Source: an uncultured Ruminococcus sp. (GTDB taxonomy: Bacteria; Bacillota; Clostridia; Oscillospirales; Ruminococcaceae). Taken from it: a stretch of DNA of 55,016 nt. A program made the translations under genes and the position numbers. The notes beneath the pieces are model-generated. The model saw only the letters and a list, made by a program, of their open reading frames with translations. It did no database searches and was not told where the DNA came from. Shown piece after piece: positions 25,329 to 33,467 of the stretch; positions within the stretch are counted from its first letter, which is position 1, and each line of letters begins with the position of its first letter. The stretch is taken from the NCBI GenBank assembly GCA_902780695.1, contig CACZGM010000002.1:1-55016 (forward strand), written 5' to 3'.

Positions 25329-26243
25329 TCAGCTGTTGCTTTCGCCGCTGCCGCCGTTCTCACCGTTCCCGCCTTCGCCGTTGTTTTCGGGCTCGGTGAC
25401 TTCCTCCTCGGTAGGCTCTCTGTCGAAGCATACCGCGATAGCCTTCTTTTTCTTGTCAAAAACAAAGATATCGTGATACAGCAGACCCTCAACGAGAGTA
25501 CCCGCGATACCGGGCGGATCCTTGTGTATCTTGTAGTCCTGGAGCTTTACGGGTGCGGGAGCGCACATCGGGTGAGTGATGATGAACGCCGTGTCCTCGG
25601 GAAGTCTGCGCTTGGGAACCGCGATTATCGCAACACCGTCGCAGTCGCCTACCATGCCCTTGTAGATGACTCTGTCCTGCGCAAGCTCGGTCGCCTTTGT
25701 GAAAGCGTTGTCCTTCTTGAGCAGCTCGATAAAGCTGTTGGAGCAGAACGCCACGCGTCCCTCAACGGGAAATTCCTCGTCCGTGATCGCTGTGTTCGCC
25801 TCAACGAAAGTGGCGTATGCGTTCTCGGAGGAAAGCTCCTTCTCGATAGTCGTACCGGCGTTGTCCGCAAGAACACCGAAACGGTAGGTATCTATCGCGG
25901 GGATTATCACCTGTTCGATCTGACGCTGGAGCGCCTTGCCTGCGTTTCTCACGCCCTCGGGCGAGTCGGACTCATAGGTCTTGTCGATAGTGAAGGTAAA
26001 GGATTTCTGCTGTGTCATCTGCATCGTCTGCACGGTGTCTTCGAGTTCAACGGGCTCGCCGTATCTGCTCATTCCGCCTGTGGGATCATAGTCGTTAAGG
26101 GGCGCGGTATCGAGCGAATATACCTTTACGCTCTGCGCATTGCCGAATTCCACATCGTTGTTTGTTCCTGCGGTAGAGAGAAGACCTCTTCTGATGACCT
26201 CATCTACCTGAGACGAATACTTTTCCGCTAAATTGATTGCCAT
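25329..26243 (-). CDS. Major capsid protein
   Basis: A 304-residue capsid protein. MAINLAEKYSSQVDEVI starts it; KSFTFTIDKTYESDS, ERQIEQVIIPAIDTYRF-type segment, and the C-terminal block from FIITHPMCAPAPVKL to the DPPGIAG region are typical of a phage capsid family. The start at 26243 has AAGGAG seven bases upstream. A Glu/Gly/Asn-rich tail follows residue ~285. The preceding gene is a scaffold. A terminator-like hairpin lies between them, as if expression were tuned. Confidence 0.85.
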   Translation of the reverse strand: MAINLAEKYSSQVDEVIRRGLLSTAGTNNDVEFGNAQSVKVYSLDTAPLNDYDPTGGMSRYGEPVELEDTVQTMQMTQQKSFTFTIDKTYESDSPEGVRNAGKALQRQIEQVIIPAIDTYRFGVLADNAGTTIEKELSSENAYATFVEANTAITDEEFPVEGRVAFCSNSFIELLKKDNAFTKATELAQDRVIYKGMVGDCDGVAIIAVPKRRLPEDTAFIITHPMCAPAPVKLQDYKIHKDPPGIAGTLVEGLLYHDIFVFDKKKKAIAVCFDREPTEEEVTEPENNGEGGNGENGGSGESNS

Positions 26244-26279
26244 GTTTTTTCTCCTTTTCAATAATTGTTTCCGGGCAGC

Positions 26280-26313
26280 AAAAAAGCACTCCCCGGATAT
26301 TTCCGGGAAGCGC
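26280..26313 (-). terminator. Intrinsic terminator between scaffold and capsid genes
   Basis: On the minus strand GCGCTTCCCGG pairs with CCGGGGAGTGC around a 6-base loop and is followed by TTTTTT. It lies inside the operon, between scaffold and capsid, so read-through would need partial termination or antitermination. Confidence 0.75.
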
Positions 26314-26350
26314 CCATGATGATATGAATGCCGCCGTGCTTTGTTTCCGT

Positions 26351-26833
26351 TCAGACTCCGAGTCCGTCAAGGAAAGCGTCCTTTGCTCCGTTGTAAACGT
26401 GCTTCGGAGTACCGCCTCTGAGGCGCGTGTTCACAGCCGCGGCAACCGCTTCCTCAAAAGCCTTTGTTACTGCGGCGAGACTTTTCCCGCACTCCTCCTT
26501 GCCGGAGTAGTTGAGGCAAGCCGCAAGCTGCTTGGGAAGTCCCGCTTCCGCGAGAATATCGGCGGCATCTGCGATAAGCTCACGTCTTTCAACGGCGGCT
26601 TCTCTCTCCGCAAGTTCCTTCTCGCGCATACTGCGCTTGTGCTCCGCACGTTCCTTCTCGGACATTCCGGAGAGCTTTTCCGCCTCGGCGAGCTTTTTCT
26701 TCAGCTTCTCGCATTCGGCGTTCACTTTCTCATCGAGTTCCGCCTGCGAGTACAGCTTTTCGTCCTTTTCCGCAGTCTCCGTATTTCCGGCAGCTGTCTT
26801 TTCCTGCTCCGGTGCTGTTTTGTTTTCCTGCAT
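26351..26833 (-). CDS. Phage scaffolding protein (DUF4355-like)
   Basis: A 160-residue, strongly coiled-coil, charged protein with KLKKKLAEAEKLSGMSEKERAE, followed by a helical C-terminal domain (GLPKQLAACLNYSGKEE). This is the pattern of phage capsid scaffolds and lies just before the capsid gene. AGGAGG is eight bases before ATG. It is the first gene of the operon: a promoter and attenuator lie directly upstream, and there is no portal or terminase gene before it. Confidence 0.82.
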   Translation of the reverse strand: MQENKTAPEQEKTAAGNTETAEKDEKLYSQAELDEKVNAECEKLKKKLAEAEKLSGMSEKERAEHKRSMREKELAEREAAVERRELIADAADILAEAGLPKQLAACLNYSGKEECGKSLAAVTKAFEEAVAAAVNTRLRGGTPKHVYNGAKDAFLDGLGV

Positions 26834-26854
26834 TTATCTGTCCTCCTTTCGGGT

Positions 26855-26894
26855 AAAACTAAAGAGCCGCGAACGTATCATCGTTCACAGCTCT
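26855..26894 (-). terminator. Leader attenuator hairpin of the phage-derived operon
   Basis: In the RNA AGAGCUGUGAACG pairs fully (with two U-G wobbles) with CGUUCGCGGCUCU around AUGAUA, followed by UUAGUUUU. It lies between the promoter and the scaffold ribosome site. Confidence 0.7.
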
Positions 26895-26905
26895 CTGCAT
26901 TTTAC

Positions 26906-26934
26906 ATATTATCACACTTTTGAATGACATTCAA
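26906..26934 (-). promoter_or_regulatory. Promoter and palindromic operator of the phage-derived operon
   Basis: TTGAAT (26934-26929), 17 bases, TAATAT (26911-26906) with extended TGA. A perfect palindrome TGAATGACATTCA (26921-26933) overlaps the -35 and spacer and is a candidate repressor site. Confidence 0.7.
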
Positions 26935-26990
26935 TGACATCTTTACAAAAATCCGGGATTTTTTCAGAATTTTATTTCGTATCTCACGCT

Positions 26991-27248
26991 TTACTTTTTC
27001 TTTCCGAACTTGTAAGCCGCCACAGCAGCCGCTCCGCAGGCTCCCGTCACCGCAATAGCGGCAGCAAAGCCCTTGAATCCGGTACCCGGGTTAACATTAT
27101 CGTCTCTGCCGTCCGTCTCATACAATTCTTCCGGAACCATTCCGTCGTTTACGTTACTGCTCAAATTGCTTTCCGGAGTTCTGAACCGCAGTCTGAATGA
27201 GAACTCTGCCCTGCTTACAGAAGGAGAAATGCGGAAAAGATCGTTCAT
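26991..27248 (-). CDS. Small surface protein with NPGTG-type anchor signal, probably a truncated gene
   Basis: This 85-residue frame ends with DDNVNPGTG, a hydrophobic helix of about 18 residues and KFGKKK. This is the layout of a sortase-type wall-sorting signal with NPGTG in place of LPXTG. There is no signal peptide at its start, so it may be the 3' remnant of a larger cell-wall protein. No clear ribosome site precedes ATG. It sits between the phage-derived operon and the tRNA promoter, at a likely insertion scar. Confidence 0.5.
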   Translation of the reverse strand: MNDLFRISPSVSRAEFSFRLRFRTPESNLSSNVNDGMVPEELYETDGRDDNVNPGTGFKGFAAAIAVTGACGAAAVAAYKFGKKK

Positions 27249-27315
27249 ACCGGCATTTTATCCGGCAATCAAACTCATTCCCAAAAATGCGATTAAAAAA
27301 TTTTTTAAAAAAGTG

Positions 27316-27344
27316 TTGACAAACCGAAAAAGATGTGATATAAT
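27316..27344 (+). promoter_or_regulatory. Consensus sigma-A promoter of tRNA-Leu
   Basis: TTGACA (27316-27321), 17 bases and TATAAT (27339-27344), with the extended TGA element. It lies about 28 bases before the tRNA. Confidence 0.9.
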
Positions 27345-27372
27345 ATAACAGTCATCAGTGAGATGACCACCT

Positions 27373-27458
27373 GCGGAGGTGGTGGAATGGCAGACACGCT
27401 ACTTTGAGGGGGTAGTGGGCGTTAGCTCGTGTGAGTTCAAGTCTCATTCTCCGCACCA
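27373..27458 (+). tRNA. tRNA-Leu (anticodon GAG)
   Basis: A class II tRNA: acceptor GCGGAGG pairs with the 3' TCTCCGC, the anticodon loop TTGAGGG gives GAG, a long variable arm follows, and the T arm contains GTTCAAGTC. The CCA end is encoded (27456-27458). tRNA-Leu genes are frequent integration sites, and here an integrase remnant lies 350 bases downstream. Confidence 0.95.
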
Positions 27459-27476
27459 GCGAATAGCTGATAACAG

Positions 27477-27517
27477 AGCCGTTTGTGGGCAATACCACAG
27501 ACGGCTTTGTTATTTTG
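27477..27517 (+). terminator. Terminator after tRNA-Leu
   Basis: AGCCGTTTGTGG pairs with CCACAGACGGCT around GCAATA and is followed by TTGTTATTTTGT, 18 bases after the tRNA. Confidence 0.85.
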
Positions 27518-27578
27518 TCTGACAGCAGGAACCTCTCGTTCTAATGAAATTCTAATGAATTATCACGGCAGCGATAAG

Positions 27579-27609
27579 GCTCTCACAGTTTCGGCTGTGA
27601 GGGCTTTTT
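27579..27609 (+). terminator. Second terminator-like hairpin
   Basis: A stem with arms starting GCTCTCACAG and ending CTGTGAGGGC, then TTTTT. It may be a backup or may belong to a transcript removed by an insertion. Nothing gene-like is seen from 27610 to 27723. Confidence 0.75.
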
Positions 27610-27723
27610 GCGTGTTAAAAAGATGCGCGATTACACTATATGTAATTTGTATATCATTGTTCGCGCACGGTATATTTATCACAAACCTGCGAATAACAGA
27701 AACGAGGCGTCCTTTTATATTAT

Positions 27724-28206
27724 AATAGTATACCCTACCGTTGTCTCCCCGTCTCCGGCATGGTATATATAGGAAAAAGTCCGCAGGGACAACTCCTGCG
27801 GGCATAACATTATTCCTCGTTATCGTCTGCCCTGTTATACAGTCCGGCGAGTTCAAGCGCATCTATCCTGCGCCTTTCCTTGCTTATATGCAAGTAGATG
27901 TTGCTCGTGGTTTTGATGTCGCTATGCCGAAGCCAACTCTTTATACGTTCGATATCCCACCCGAGATCATACAAAACGCTTGCCGCCGAGTGCCTGAGAT
28001 CATGGAAGCGCATGTGCGGCAGACCGGCTTTCTCAAGCACCGCGCTGAACTTGTTCGAGATATAGTCCGGCGGTAGAATTCACCGTTCGGGCGGCTGAAC
28101 GCATATCCGTAGTCCCTGTAAGCGGAACCGAGAAGCTTCTTGTTCTCTTCCGCCTGTGCTTTCAGCTTCAGCATGATATCCCTGAACTCCGGCAGCAGCT
28201 CGAATA
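27724..28206. repeat. Direct repeat, left copy (pairs with 39597-40088)
   Basis: Starts AATAGTATACCC and ends CTCGAATA. It is nearly identical to 39597-40088 apart from scattered changes, an ~8-base indel near 27805-27815 and a one-base deletion near 28070. It contains a minus-strand terminator hairpin (near 27779-27803) and the end of an integrase gene. The two copies frame the STAS island. Confidence 0.9.
27810..28206 (-). pseudogene. Truncated, frameshifted tyrosine integrase
   Basis: This is the last ~130 codons of an integrase nearly identical to the intact gene at 39688-40866. It keeps HDLRHSAASVLYDLGWDI and the NIYLH tyrosine region, but lacks everything upstream and has a one-base loss near 28070 that breaks the frame. 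Homology with the intact copy stops abruptly at 28206. It is a scar of an older, related element or of recombination. Confidence 0.9.
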
Positions 28207-28333
28207 GGCAGAAATGAATAAATATGCACTTTCGCGCGTCTGAAAACTATGGAGACCATTTTATGTATTTTTCATTTGCCCTAAACACGAAATACACAAG
28301 CAGTTGAATTCCGTGTCTTTTGCCGCAAAACGG

Positions 28334-28362
28334 TTGAAATTATACAAGAAATGTGATATAAT
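28334..28362 (+). promoter_or_regulatory. Promoter of the STAS cluster
   Basis: TTGAAA (28334-28339), 17 bases, TATAAT (28357-28362) with extended TGA. It lies about 110 bases before the first STAS gene. The rest of 28207-28470 shows no gene. Confidence 0.8.
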
Positions 28363-28470
28363 AATTTATATGTATATAATCGCTATTATCTTAGCGAACA
28401 CCTTCTAATCCGGCAAAAAGACATCACATAAGAAAGGACAGCCTTTCTGATACAGAACAATGAGGAACAC

Positions 28471-29766
28471 ATGGAAAATTTATTCAACTTAGACGACATC
28501 GAGGTAGATGCAGAGCTTTTAGAGCGTGCAAATCCGATCTTCAACACAGCCAAAATGACGCTTTATCAGCTGGCGGCATCGGGCGACGAGGACTCGGCGC
28601 GTATGGTGGAAAAGCTGGGACTTACCGAAAGCACTCAGAACAGCACTACAACAAAGTCGGACGCGGTAAAGCTCCTGATAGAGAGCCTGCTTATGGATAT
28701 GAGATACCATACCATAGAGAAGCTTGCTATGGAGGAGGGCGATTTCACAGAGATTGATCTTCCCTGCGGTTATCTTCCGAAGGCGTTAAGATATACAAGA
28801 GCAGGTCACAGATTCATAGGACTTGATCTTCCGGCTACTATTGCAGAGGTCGAGCCTGCTGTAAACGCTCTTCTGAATGATGAGCAGAAGAAAATGGTGA
28901 AATTTGCCGGTGTCGATGCCACGAACTATGAATCGCTGAAGTCCGCGCTGTCCGATGTGGAGGGAAAAGTCGTTATTACCACAGAGGGTCTTATGGTCTA
29001 TTTCAACGACTCGGAGATCGGCGCACTCTGCGATAATGTGAAGAAGATACTTGACGAACACGGAGGCTGCTGGCTCACGATCGACCCCGAGTGGCTTGTG
29101 GCTTATGTCCTCATTGTACAGGCTATTCTCGGAGACAAAGCGCTGGAAGCTCTCGCGTCAATGCAGAAAAGAGTGGAGGATCAATCGGACGTGGGCGTAA
29201 AGGGCAGCACTCTGGTGGTTTTCCCGAAGCCCGACATTACGGAAGACATCAAAAAAGCTATGGGATTTCTGGCAAAGCACGGTCTCAAAGCCGAAAGAAA
29301 GATCGTTGCAGATAATATGCCCGAACTCAAAGTGTTTGAGAAGCTGAGTCCCGAGCAGACAGCAGCTGTAAAAGCAGCTATGAAGAACAACGCCTACTGG
29401 AAGATAACATCTATGGGCGCGGCTGCGGCAAGAGAGTGCATAGATACGGGAGACATTGCTGAAAAGAATTTTGATGTCAAGGCACAGCTCGAAGGTGAAA
29501 AGCTCTGCATTTCCCTGATAGGCAGGGTCGATTCGCTTACCGCTCCCAAGATACTGTCCTTCTATGAAAATACAGCCAAGGAAAAGAACATAAAAGCAGT
29601 GTCTGTTGACTGCGAGGAGCTTCAGTATATCTCGTCTGCGGGACTTCGCGTACTGCTCATAATGAAAAAGAACTCCGAAGAAGGTATGTCTCTTGAAAAT
29701 GTTAAGCCGGAGATAATGGAAATCTTGGAGACTACCGGATTTGATTCCATATTCTTTGAGAAATAA
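28471..29766 (+). CDS. Carboxyl-methyltransferase-like (LCM/PPM1-type) protein fused to a C-terminal STAS domain
   Basis: Residues ~1-330 resemble the leucine carboxyl methyltransferase family of SAM-dependent enzymes: EIDLPCGYLPKALRY fits the SAM-binding region, and VVITTEGLMVYFN fits the EGLxxYL motif. Residues ~335-431 are a STAS domain with ISSAGLRVLLIM, the region that holds the phosphorylated serine in SpoIIAA-type proteins, and the end block EILETTGFDSIFF. The GAGG site is five bases before ATG. It is the first gene of a cluster in which STAS is fused to different enzymes. The methyl acceptor is unknown; regulation through the STAS domain is inference. Confidence 0.82.
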   Translation: MENLFNLDDIEVDAELLERANPIFNTAKMTLYQLAASGDEDSARMVEKLGLTESTQNSTTTKSDAVKLLIESLLMDMRYHTIEKLAMEEGDFTEIDLPCGYLPKALRYTRAGHRFIGLDLPATIAEVEPAVNALLNDEQKKMVKFAGVDATNYESLKSALSDVEGKVVITTEGLMVYFNDSEIGALCDNVKKILDEHGGCWLTIDPEWLVAYVLIVQAILGDKALEALASMQKRVEDQSDVGVKGSTLVVFPKPDITEDIKKAMGFLAKHGLKAERKIVADNMPELKVFEKLSPEQTAAVKAAMKNNAYWKITSMGAAAARECIDTGDIAEKNFDVKAQLEGEKLCISLIGRVDSLTAPKILSFYENTAKEKNIKAVSVDCEELQYISSAGLRVLLIMKKNSEEGMSLENVKPEIMEILETTGFDSIFFEK

Positions 29767-29827
29767 GATTTTTTTCATTTCACTATCCGAACAGACTCTT
29801 GTTCCTAAGCAATAAAGGAAAGATTTT

Positions 29828-30108
29828 ATGAAAAAATAACCTCAATTGCAATCGCATTTATAACAGCGGCTGGAAGTACAGCCGCAGCTGCCGCTTATGC
29901 TGCAGAACAGGGCGGTAAAACGATAGCCGCTGTTGCAGCGCCCGGAGCCGTCGGGCTTTATGGCTTGGAAGTGCTCAAAGCGTTTTTAGAGGTACCCTAT
30001 ATCATCGATGCCGAAGTTTCCGGTGGTATTACAGACAAACAGATCGGCAAGATCTGCGAAAATACAAGCATCAGATTCTGCGGCAGCCTCAACGCTGTCT
30101 CAAAATAA
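29828..30108 (+). pseudogene. Small secreted-type protein broken by a one-base shift in a poly-A run
   Basis: AAAGGA precedes ATG at 29828. The start reads ATG then six A and TAA, so it stops after three codons. With seven A the frame would continue for about 90 codons to TAA at 30106-30108, giving MKKITSIAIAFITAAG, an alanine-rich signal-like segment, and a short mature part with two cysteines. The intact downstream frame and good ribosome site suggest either a recent pseudogene or slippage on the A-run. I do not recognise the family. Confidence 0.55.
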
Positions 30109-30145
30109 ACAAGATTTACTCGCTGAAGACGAAAGGAGTACAAGC

Positions 30146-31348
30146 ATGACTATCAACAACAAAGACGGAAAAATGATTATCGCCCTTGAAGGCAGAATAG
30201 ACACCAACAATGCGGCACAGACCGAGAGTGAGATTTTCGCGGCAGTTGACGGTGTAAGCGGCGCAGATATCATCATCGATGCCGAAAAGCTCGAATACAT
30301 ATCCAGTGCGGGACTGCGTGTGCTGATGAAGCTCCGCAAGAGCATCGGCAAACCTCTGCCGGTCATCAATGTTTCACGCGATGTGTATGATATATTCGAG
30401 ACGACTGGCTTCACGGAGCTGTTCGATGTGCAGAAGACAATGCGTGAGCTGAACATAGACGGCTGTGTTCAGATCGCTTCCGGGGGTCAGGGCAGGATAT
30501 ACCGCATTGACGACGAAACTATCGTAAAGGTATTCTGCAACGGCGGTATTATCCCGCTGGATTATGTACAGGAAGAGCTCAATAACGCAAAAGCGGCATT
30601 TGTCGCCGGTGTTCCCACAGCAATATCTTTTGATACTGTGAAATGCGGCGAATATTACGGGATCATTTATGAGATGATAAACTCAAAGACACTCTCAAAG
30701 GCTGTGGTTGATGAGCCTGAAAAAATAGAAGCATTTGCCGAGAGATATGCCGCGTTCATTAAGGATTTCCAGTCCATACACGTTCCCGACGGGAAATTCA
30801 AGCAGTCAAGGGATATCTACAATCAGAAGATAGAAGCTCTCAGAACATATATAACCGAGGATGAGCTTGCGGTCATGCACGAGATTGCCGACAGCATACC
30901 CGTTACCGATACGCTGATACACGGCGACCCTCACTCCGGCAATATAATGATCAAGGACGATGAGCTGATGTTCATTGATATGACAGAGGTCAGCTACGGA
31001 CCGAAATGCCTTGACAACGGCGCGATATTCAGAGATCTTATCTCTGCGGCACAGAATACTCCCGAAGCCTGTGAGCATAATATGGGACTTCCCGCACAGC
31101 TTTCCGCACAGCTCGGACAGCTCTTTTTCATGAAGTATTCCGGCATAAGCGATCCCGCACAGCTCGGAGAATATCTTAAAACAGCAGGTCTTGTTTCCGC
31201 ATTCAATATAGGTGCAAACATCGGAGCTTACGCAGCTGTAAATGAAATGGCAAGGCAGAAGATGCCCGGTGTTGTCGAAAGACTGATTCGCGGCGTTATC
31301 ATTCCTAACAAGGACGCTCTGAAATATCTTCTTTCGGCACAGCAATAA
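30146..31348 (+). CDS. STAS domain fused to an aminoglycoside/choline-kinase-like phosphotransferase (copy 1)
   Basis: Residues 1-~105 are a STAS domain (ISSAGLRVLMKLRKS, DIFETTGFTELF). Residues ~110-400 are a kinase of the APH/choline kinase fold: a glycine loop GGQGRIYRI, lysine in IVKVF, catalytic HGDPHSGNIMI and metal-binding FIDMTEV. The catalytic residues are present, so it is probably active. The ATG at 30146 follows AAAGGAG by seven bases; an earlier ATG frame is rejected. 137 bases of its STAS part (30200-30336) match 33522-33658 with only one change. The substrate is unknown. Confidence 0.85.
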   Translation: MTINNKDGKMIIALEGRIDTNNAAQTESEIFAAVDGVSGADIIIDAEKLEYISSAGLRVLMKLRKSIGKPLPVINVSRDVYDIFETTGFTELFDVQKTMRELNIDGCVQIASGGQGRIYRIDDETIVKVFCNGGIIPLDYVQEELNNAKAAFVAGVPTAISFDTVKCGEYYGIIYEMINSKTLSKAVVDEPEKIEAFAERYAAFIKDFQSIHVPDGKFKQSRDIYNQKIEALRTYITEDELAVMHEIADSIPVTDTLIHGDPHSGNIMIKDDELMFIDMTEVSYGPKCLDNGAIFRDLISAAQNTPEACEHNMGLPAQLSAQLGQLFFMKYSGISDPAQLGEYLKTAGLVSAFNIGANIGAYAAVNEMARQKMPGVVERLIRGVIIPNKDALKYLLSAQQ

Positions 31349-31423
31349 AAGAAGGAATGTAATAGCAGCATACGATTGATTTTTTGAATGTATATATTCA
31401 CTTGACTTGAATGGAAACCAGCT

Positions 31424-32608
31424 ATGAACATAAAAACTGAAAACAACACACTGACTGTTTTTCTTGAAGGCAGGATAGACGCAAACAACGCAGCACAGAC
31501 CGAAAATGAAATATTTACAGCAGTTGAGGGTAAGTCAGAAAATATCATCATTGACGCTGAAAAGCTCGATTACATATCAAGTGCGGGACTTCGTGTGCTA
31601 ATGAAGCTGCGCAAAAGCACAAACAAGCCGCTGCTTGTGATAAACGTTTCGCGTGATGTATATGATATTTTTGAAACTACGGGATTTACGGAACTGCTCA
31701 ATGTGAAGAAGGCTCTGCGCGAAATGTCTGTAGATGGCTGTGAATTTATCGGTGCGGGAGCTTACGGAAAGGTCTATAGTATTGACCCCGAAACGGTTGC
31801 CAAGATATACCGTCCCGAAGTATCGCTTGCATTCGTTGAGCACGAAAGAAATGTATCGCAGAAAGCTTTCCTGCTCGGAGTGCCTACTGCGATAAGCTAC
31901 GATGTGGTGAAATGCGGCGGCTGCTATGGTGTGGTATATGAGCTTGTGAACGCGCAGACTGTGGGAAATGTGATAAAGAATGACCGCGAGCGTGTTGCGG
32001 AGCTTGCCGGACGCTGTGCGGAACTGCTGAAAAAACTGCACAGCATCGAGGTACCGGATGATTCGGAGCTGCCGAGCCGCAAACAGAACTATTACGACTG
32101 GCTGAATGGGATTGCGGAATTTCTCACACTGAAAGAAATTGAAAAGATAAGAACATTTATTGCAAATATCCCCGATCGCAGGAGTTTCCTGCACGGAGAT
32201 TTTCACGCAAAGAACATTATGCTCCAGAATAATGAATTTGTGCTGATAGACATAGGCGATGCGGCATACGGACACCCGATCTTCGATATAGCGACACAGA
32301 TACTTGCGTATGTTCTCTTTCCTTCAAATACGACTCGCACAAGAGAGCAGATCGAAGGATATCTGGGCTTTAATGCGGACGATGTCGGCAAATACTGGGC
32401 TGCGTTCTGCTGCACTTATTTCGGTATAACTCCTGACAAGATAGGCGAGATAACACAGAAATATCTTGCCTACGGTTTGCTTTTGATGTCATTCCATAGT
32501 ACTATGGTAGCGGGAAAGGACGAAGAAACGCTCAAGCCTCGTGTTGACGCAATTGTCAGGGGTAAGCTGATCCCTGCAATAGATACAGCTCAGCCATTGG
32601 ATTTTTGA
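31424..32608 (+). CDS. STAS domain fused to an APH-like phosphotransferase (copy 2)
   Basis: Same layout as the gene before it: STAS 1-~105 (ISSAGLRVLMKLRKS, DIFETTGFTELL), then a kinase with AGAYGKVYSI, lysine in VAKIYRP, LHGDFHAKNIML and LIDIGDAAYGHP. The kinase half is clearly diverged from copy 1, while the STAS half is conserved. This suggests a shared STAS partner and different phosphotransfer targets. Spacing to the phosphatase gene is 12 bases. Confidence 0.85.
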   Translation: MNIKTENNTLTVFLEGRIDANNAAQTENEIFTAVEGKSENIIIDAEKLDYISSAGLRVLMKLRKSTNKPLLVINVSRDVYDIFETTGFTELLNVKKALREMSVDGCEFIGAGAYGKVYSIDPETVAKIYRPEVSLAFVEHERNVSQKAFLLGVPTAISYDVVKCGGCYGVVYELVNAQTVGNVIKNDRERVAELAGRCAELLKKLHSIEVPDDSELPSRKQNYYDWLNGIAEFLTLKEIEKIRTFIANIPDRRSFLHGDFHAKNIMLQNNEFVLIDIGDAAYGHPIFDIATQILAYVLFPSNTTRTREQIEGYLGFNADDVGKYWAAFCCTYFGITPDKIGEITQKYLAYGLLLMSFHSTMVAGKDEETLKPRVDAIVRGKLIPAIDTAQPLDF

Positions 32609-32620
32609 GAGGTATGGAAT

Positions 32621-33433
32621 ATGTTAAAGCAAAGAATTGACCTTCCCGGTGTGGGAAATGCCCGTGAACTCGGCGGTTATATTATCGGGGATAAGATAGT
32701 AAAAAAGGGCGTTCTGCTGCGGACTGCGGGACTGAGCAGTGCGGCTCCCGCAGCGATCGACAAATTGCATAACGAATACCGCTTGCAGACTGTCATAGAC
32801 TTTCGTATGACAGGTGAATGTCAGTCAATCCCGGACCCTGAAATTTCCGGTGTGCGGAATATCCACCTGCCCGTTATCGAAATGGATGATTATCCCGTGC
32901 AAGATCCTGAATTGACTGCAAAATTTGCGAACGGCGGCGATAGAATGGAGATGTTCGAGCTGTCGTATAAAGCGGGAATGTTGGGCTCCGACATCTATGT
33001 AAATTTTCTTCTCGGCGAAAGGGGCAAGAAAGCATACCGCGAATTCTTCCGTATCCTGCTCGGTCACGACCCCGAAAATGGCGCAATTCTGTGGCACTGC
33101 ACCGACGGCAAGGACAGAACTGGGTGCGCGGCGATGCTGATACTCTCGGCGCTCGGCGCAAGCCGTGTGACTATCATCGCGGACTATATGCTGACGAACG
33201 AATACAATACCGCGCAGATAGAAGCCGTGCGGCAGAAGACAGCTGCGTACCCGATGCCGCCCGAAAAGCGTGAAGCGCTGCTGTTTATGTGCGGAGCGGT
33301 AGTCGAGAAATATATGACAAACGCGATAGACACGCTTAATGAAAGATACGGAAGTGTCGAAGGCTATCTTCGTGAGGAACTGAATGTCGGAAACGTGGAG
33401 CTTGAAGAGCTTCGCAAGAAATATATCAACTAA
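32621..33433 (+). CDS. Tyrosine-protein phosphatase (LipA/Y_phosphatase3-like)
   Basis: A 270-residue phosphatase. The active-site P-loop HCTDGKDRTG fits CX5R with the extra D-K-D of the bacterial tyrosine/lipid phosphatase family. N-terminal LPGVGNARELGGY and LLRTAGLSSA are family marks. It sits between two STAS-kinase fusions, which suggests it reverses or completes their reactions. Confidence 0.9.
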   Translation: MLKQRIDLPGVGNARELGGYIIGDKIVKKGVLLRTAGLSSAAPAAIDKLHNEYRLQTVIDFRMTGECQSIPDPEISGVRNIHLPVIEMDDYPVQDPELTAKFANGGDRMEMFELSYKAGMLGSDIYVNFLLGERGKKAYREFFRILLGHDPENGAILWHCTDGKDRTGCAAMLILSALGASRVTIIADYMLTNEYNTAQIEAVRQKTAAYPMPPEKREALLFMCGAVVEKYMTNAIDTLNERYGSVEGYLREELNVGNVELEELRKKYIN

Positions 33434-33467
33434 TCGGTCCACTTGTTTTTGAAAGGAGTACCGGATA

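Noticed and set aside
26834-27372. Portal or terminase remnants before the scaffold gene
   Set aside because: Both strands hold only a promoter, attenuator, the small surface frame and the tRNA promoter.
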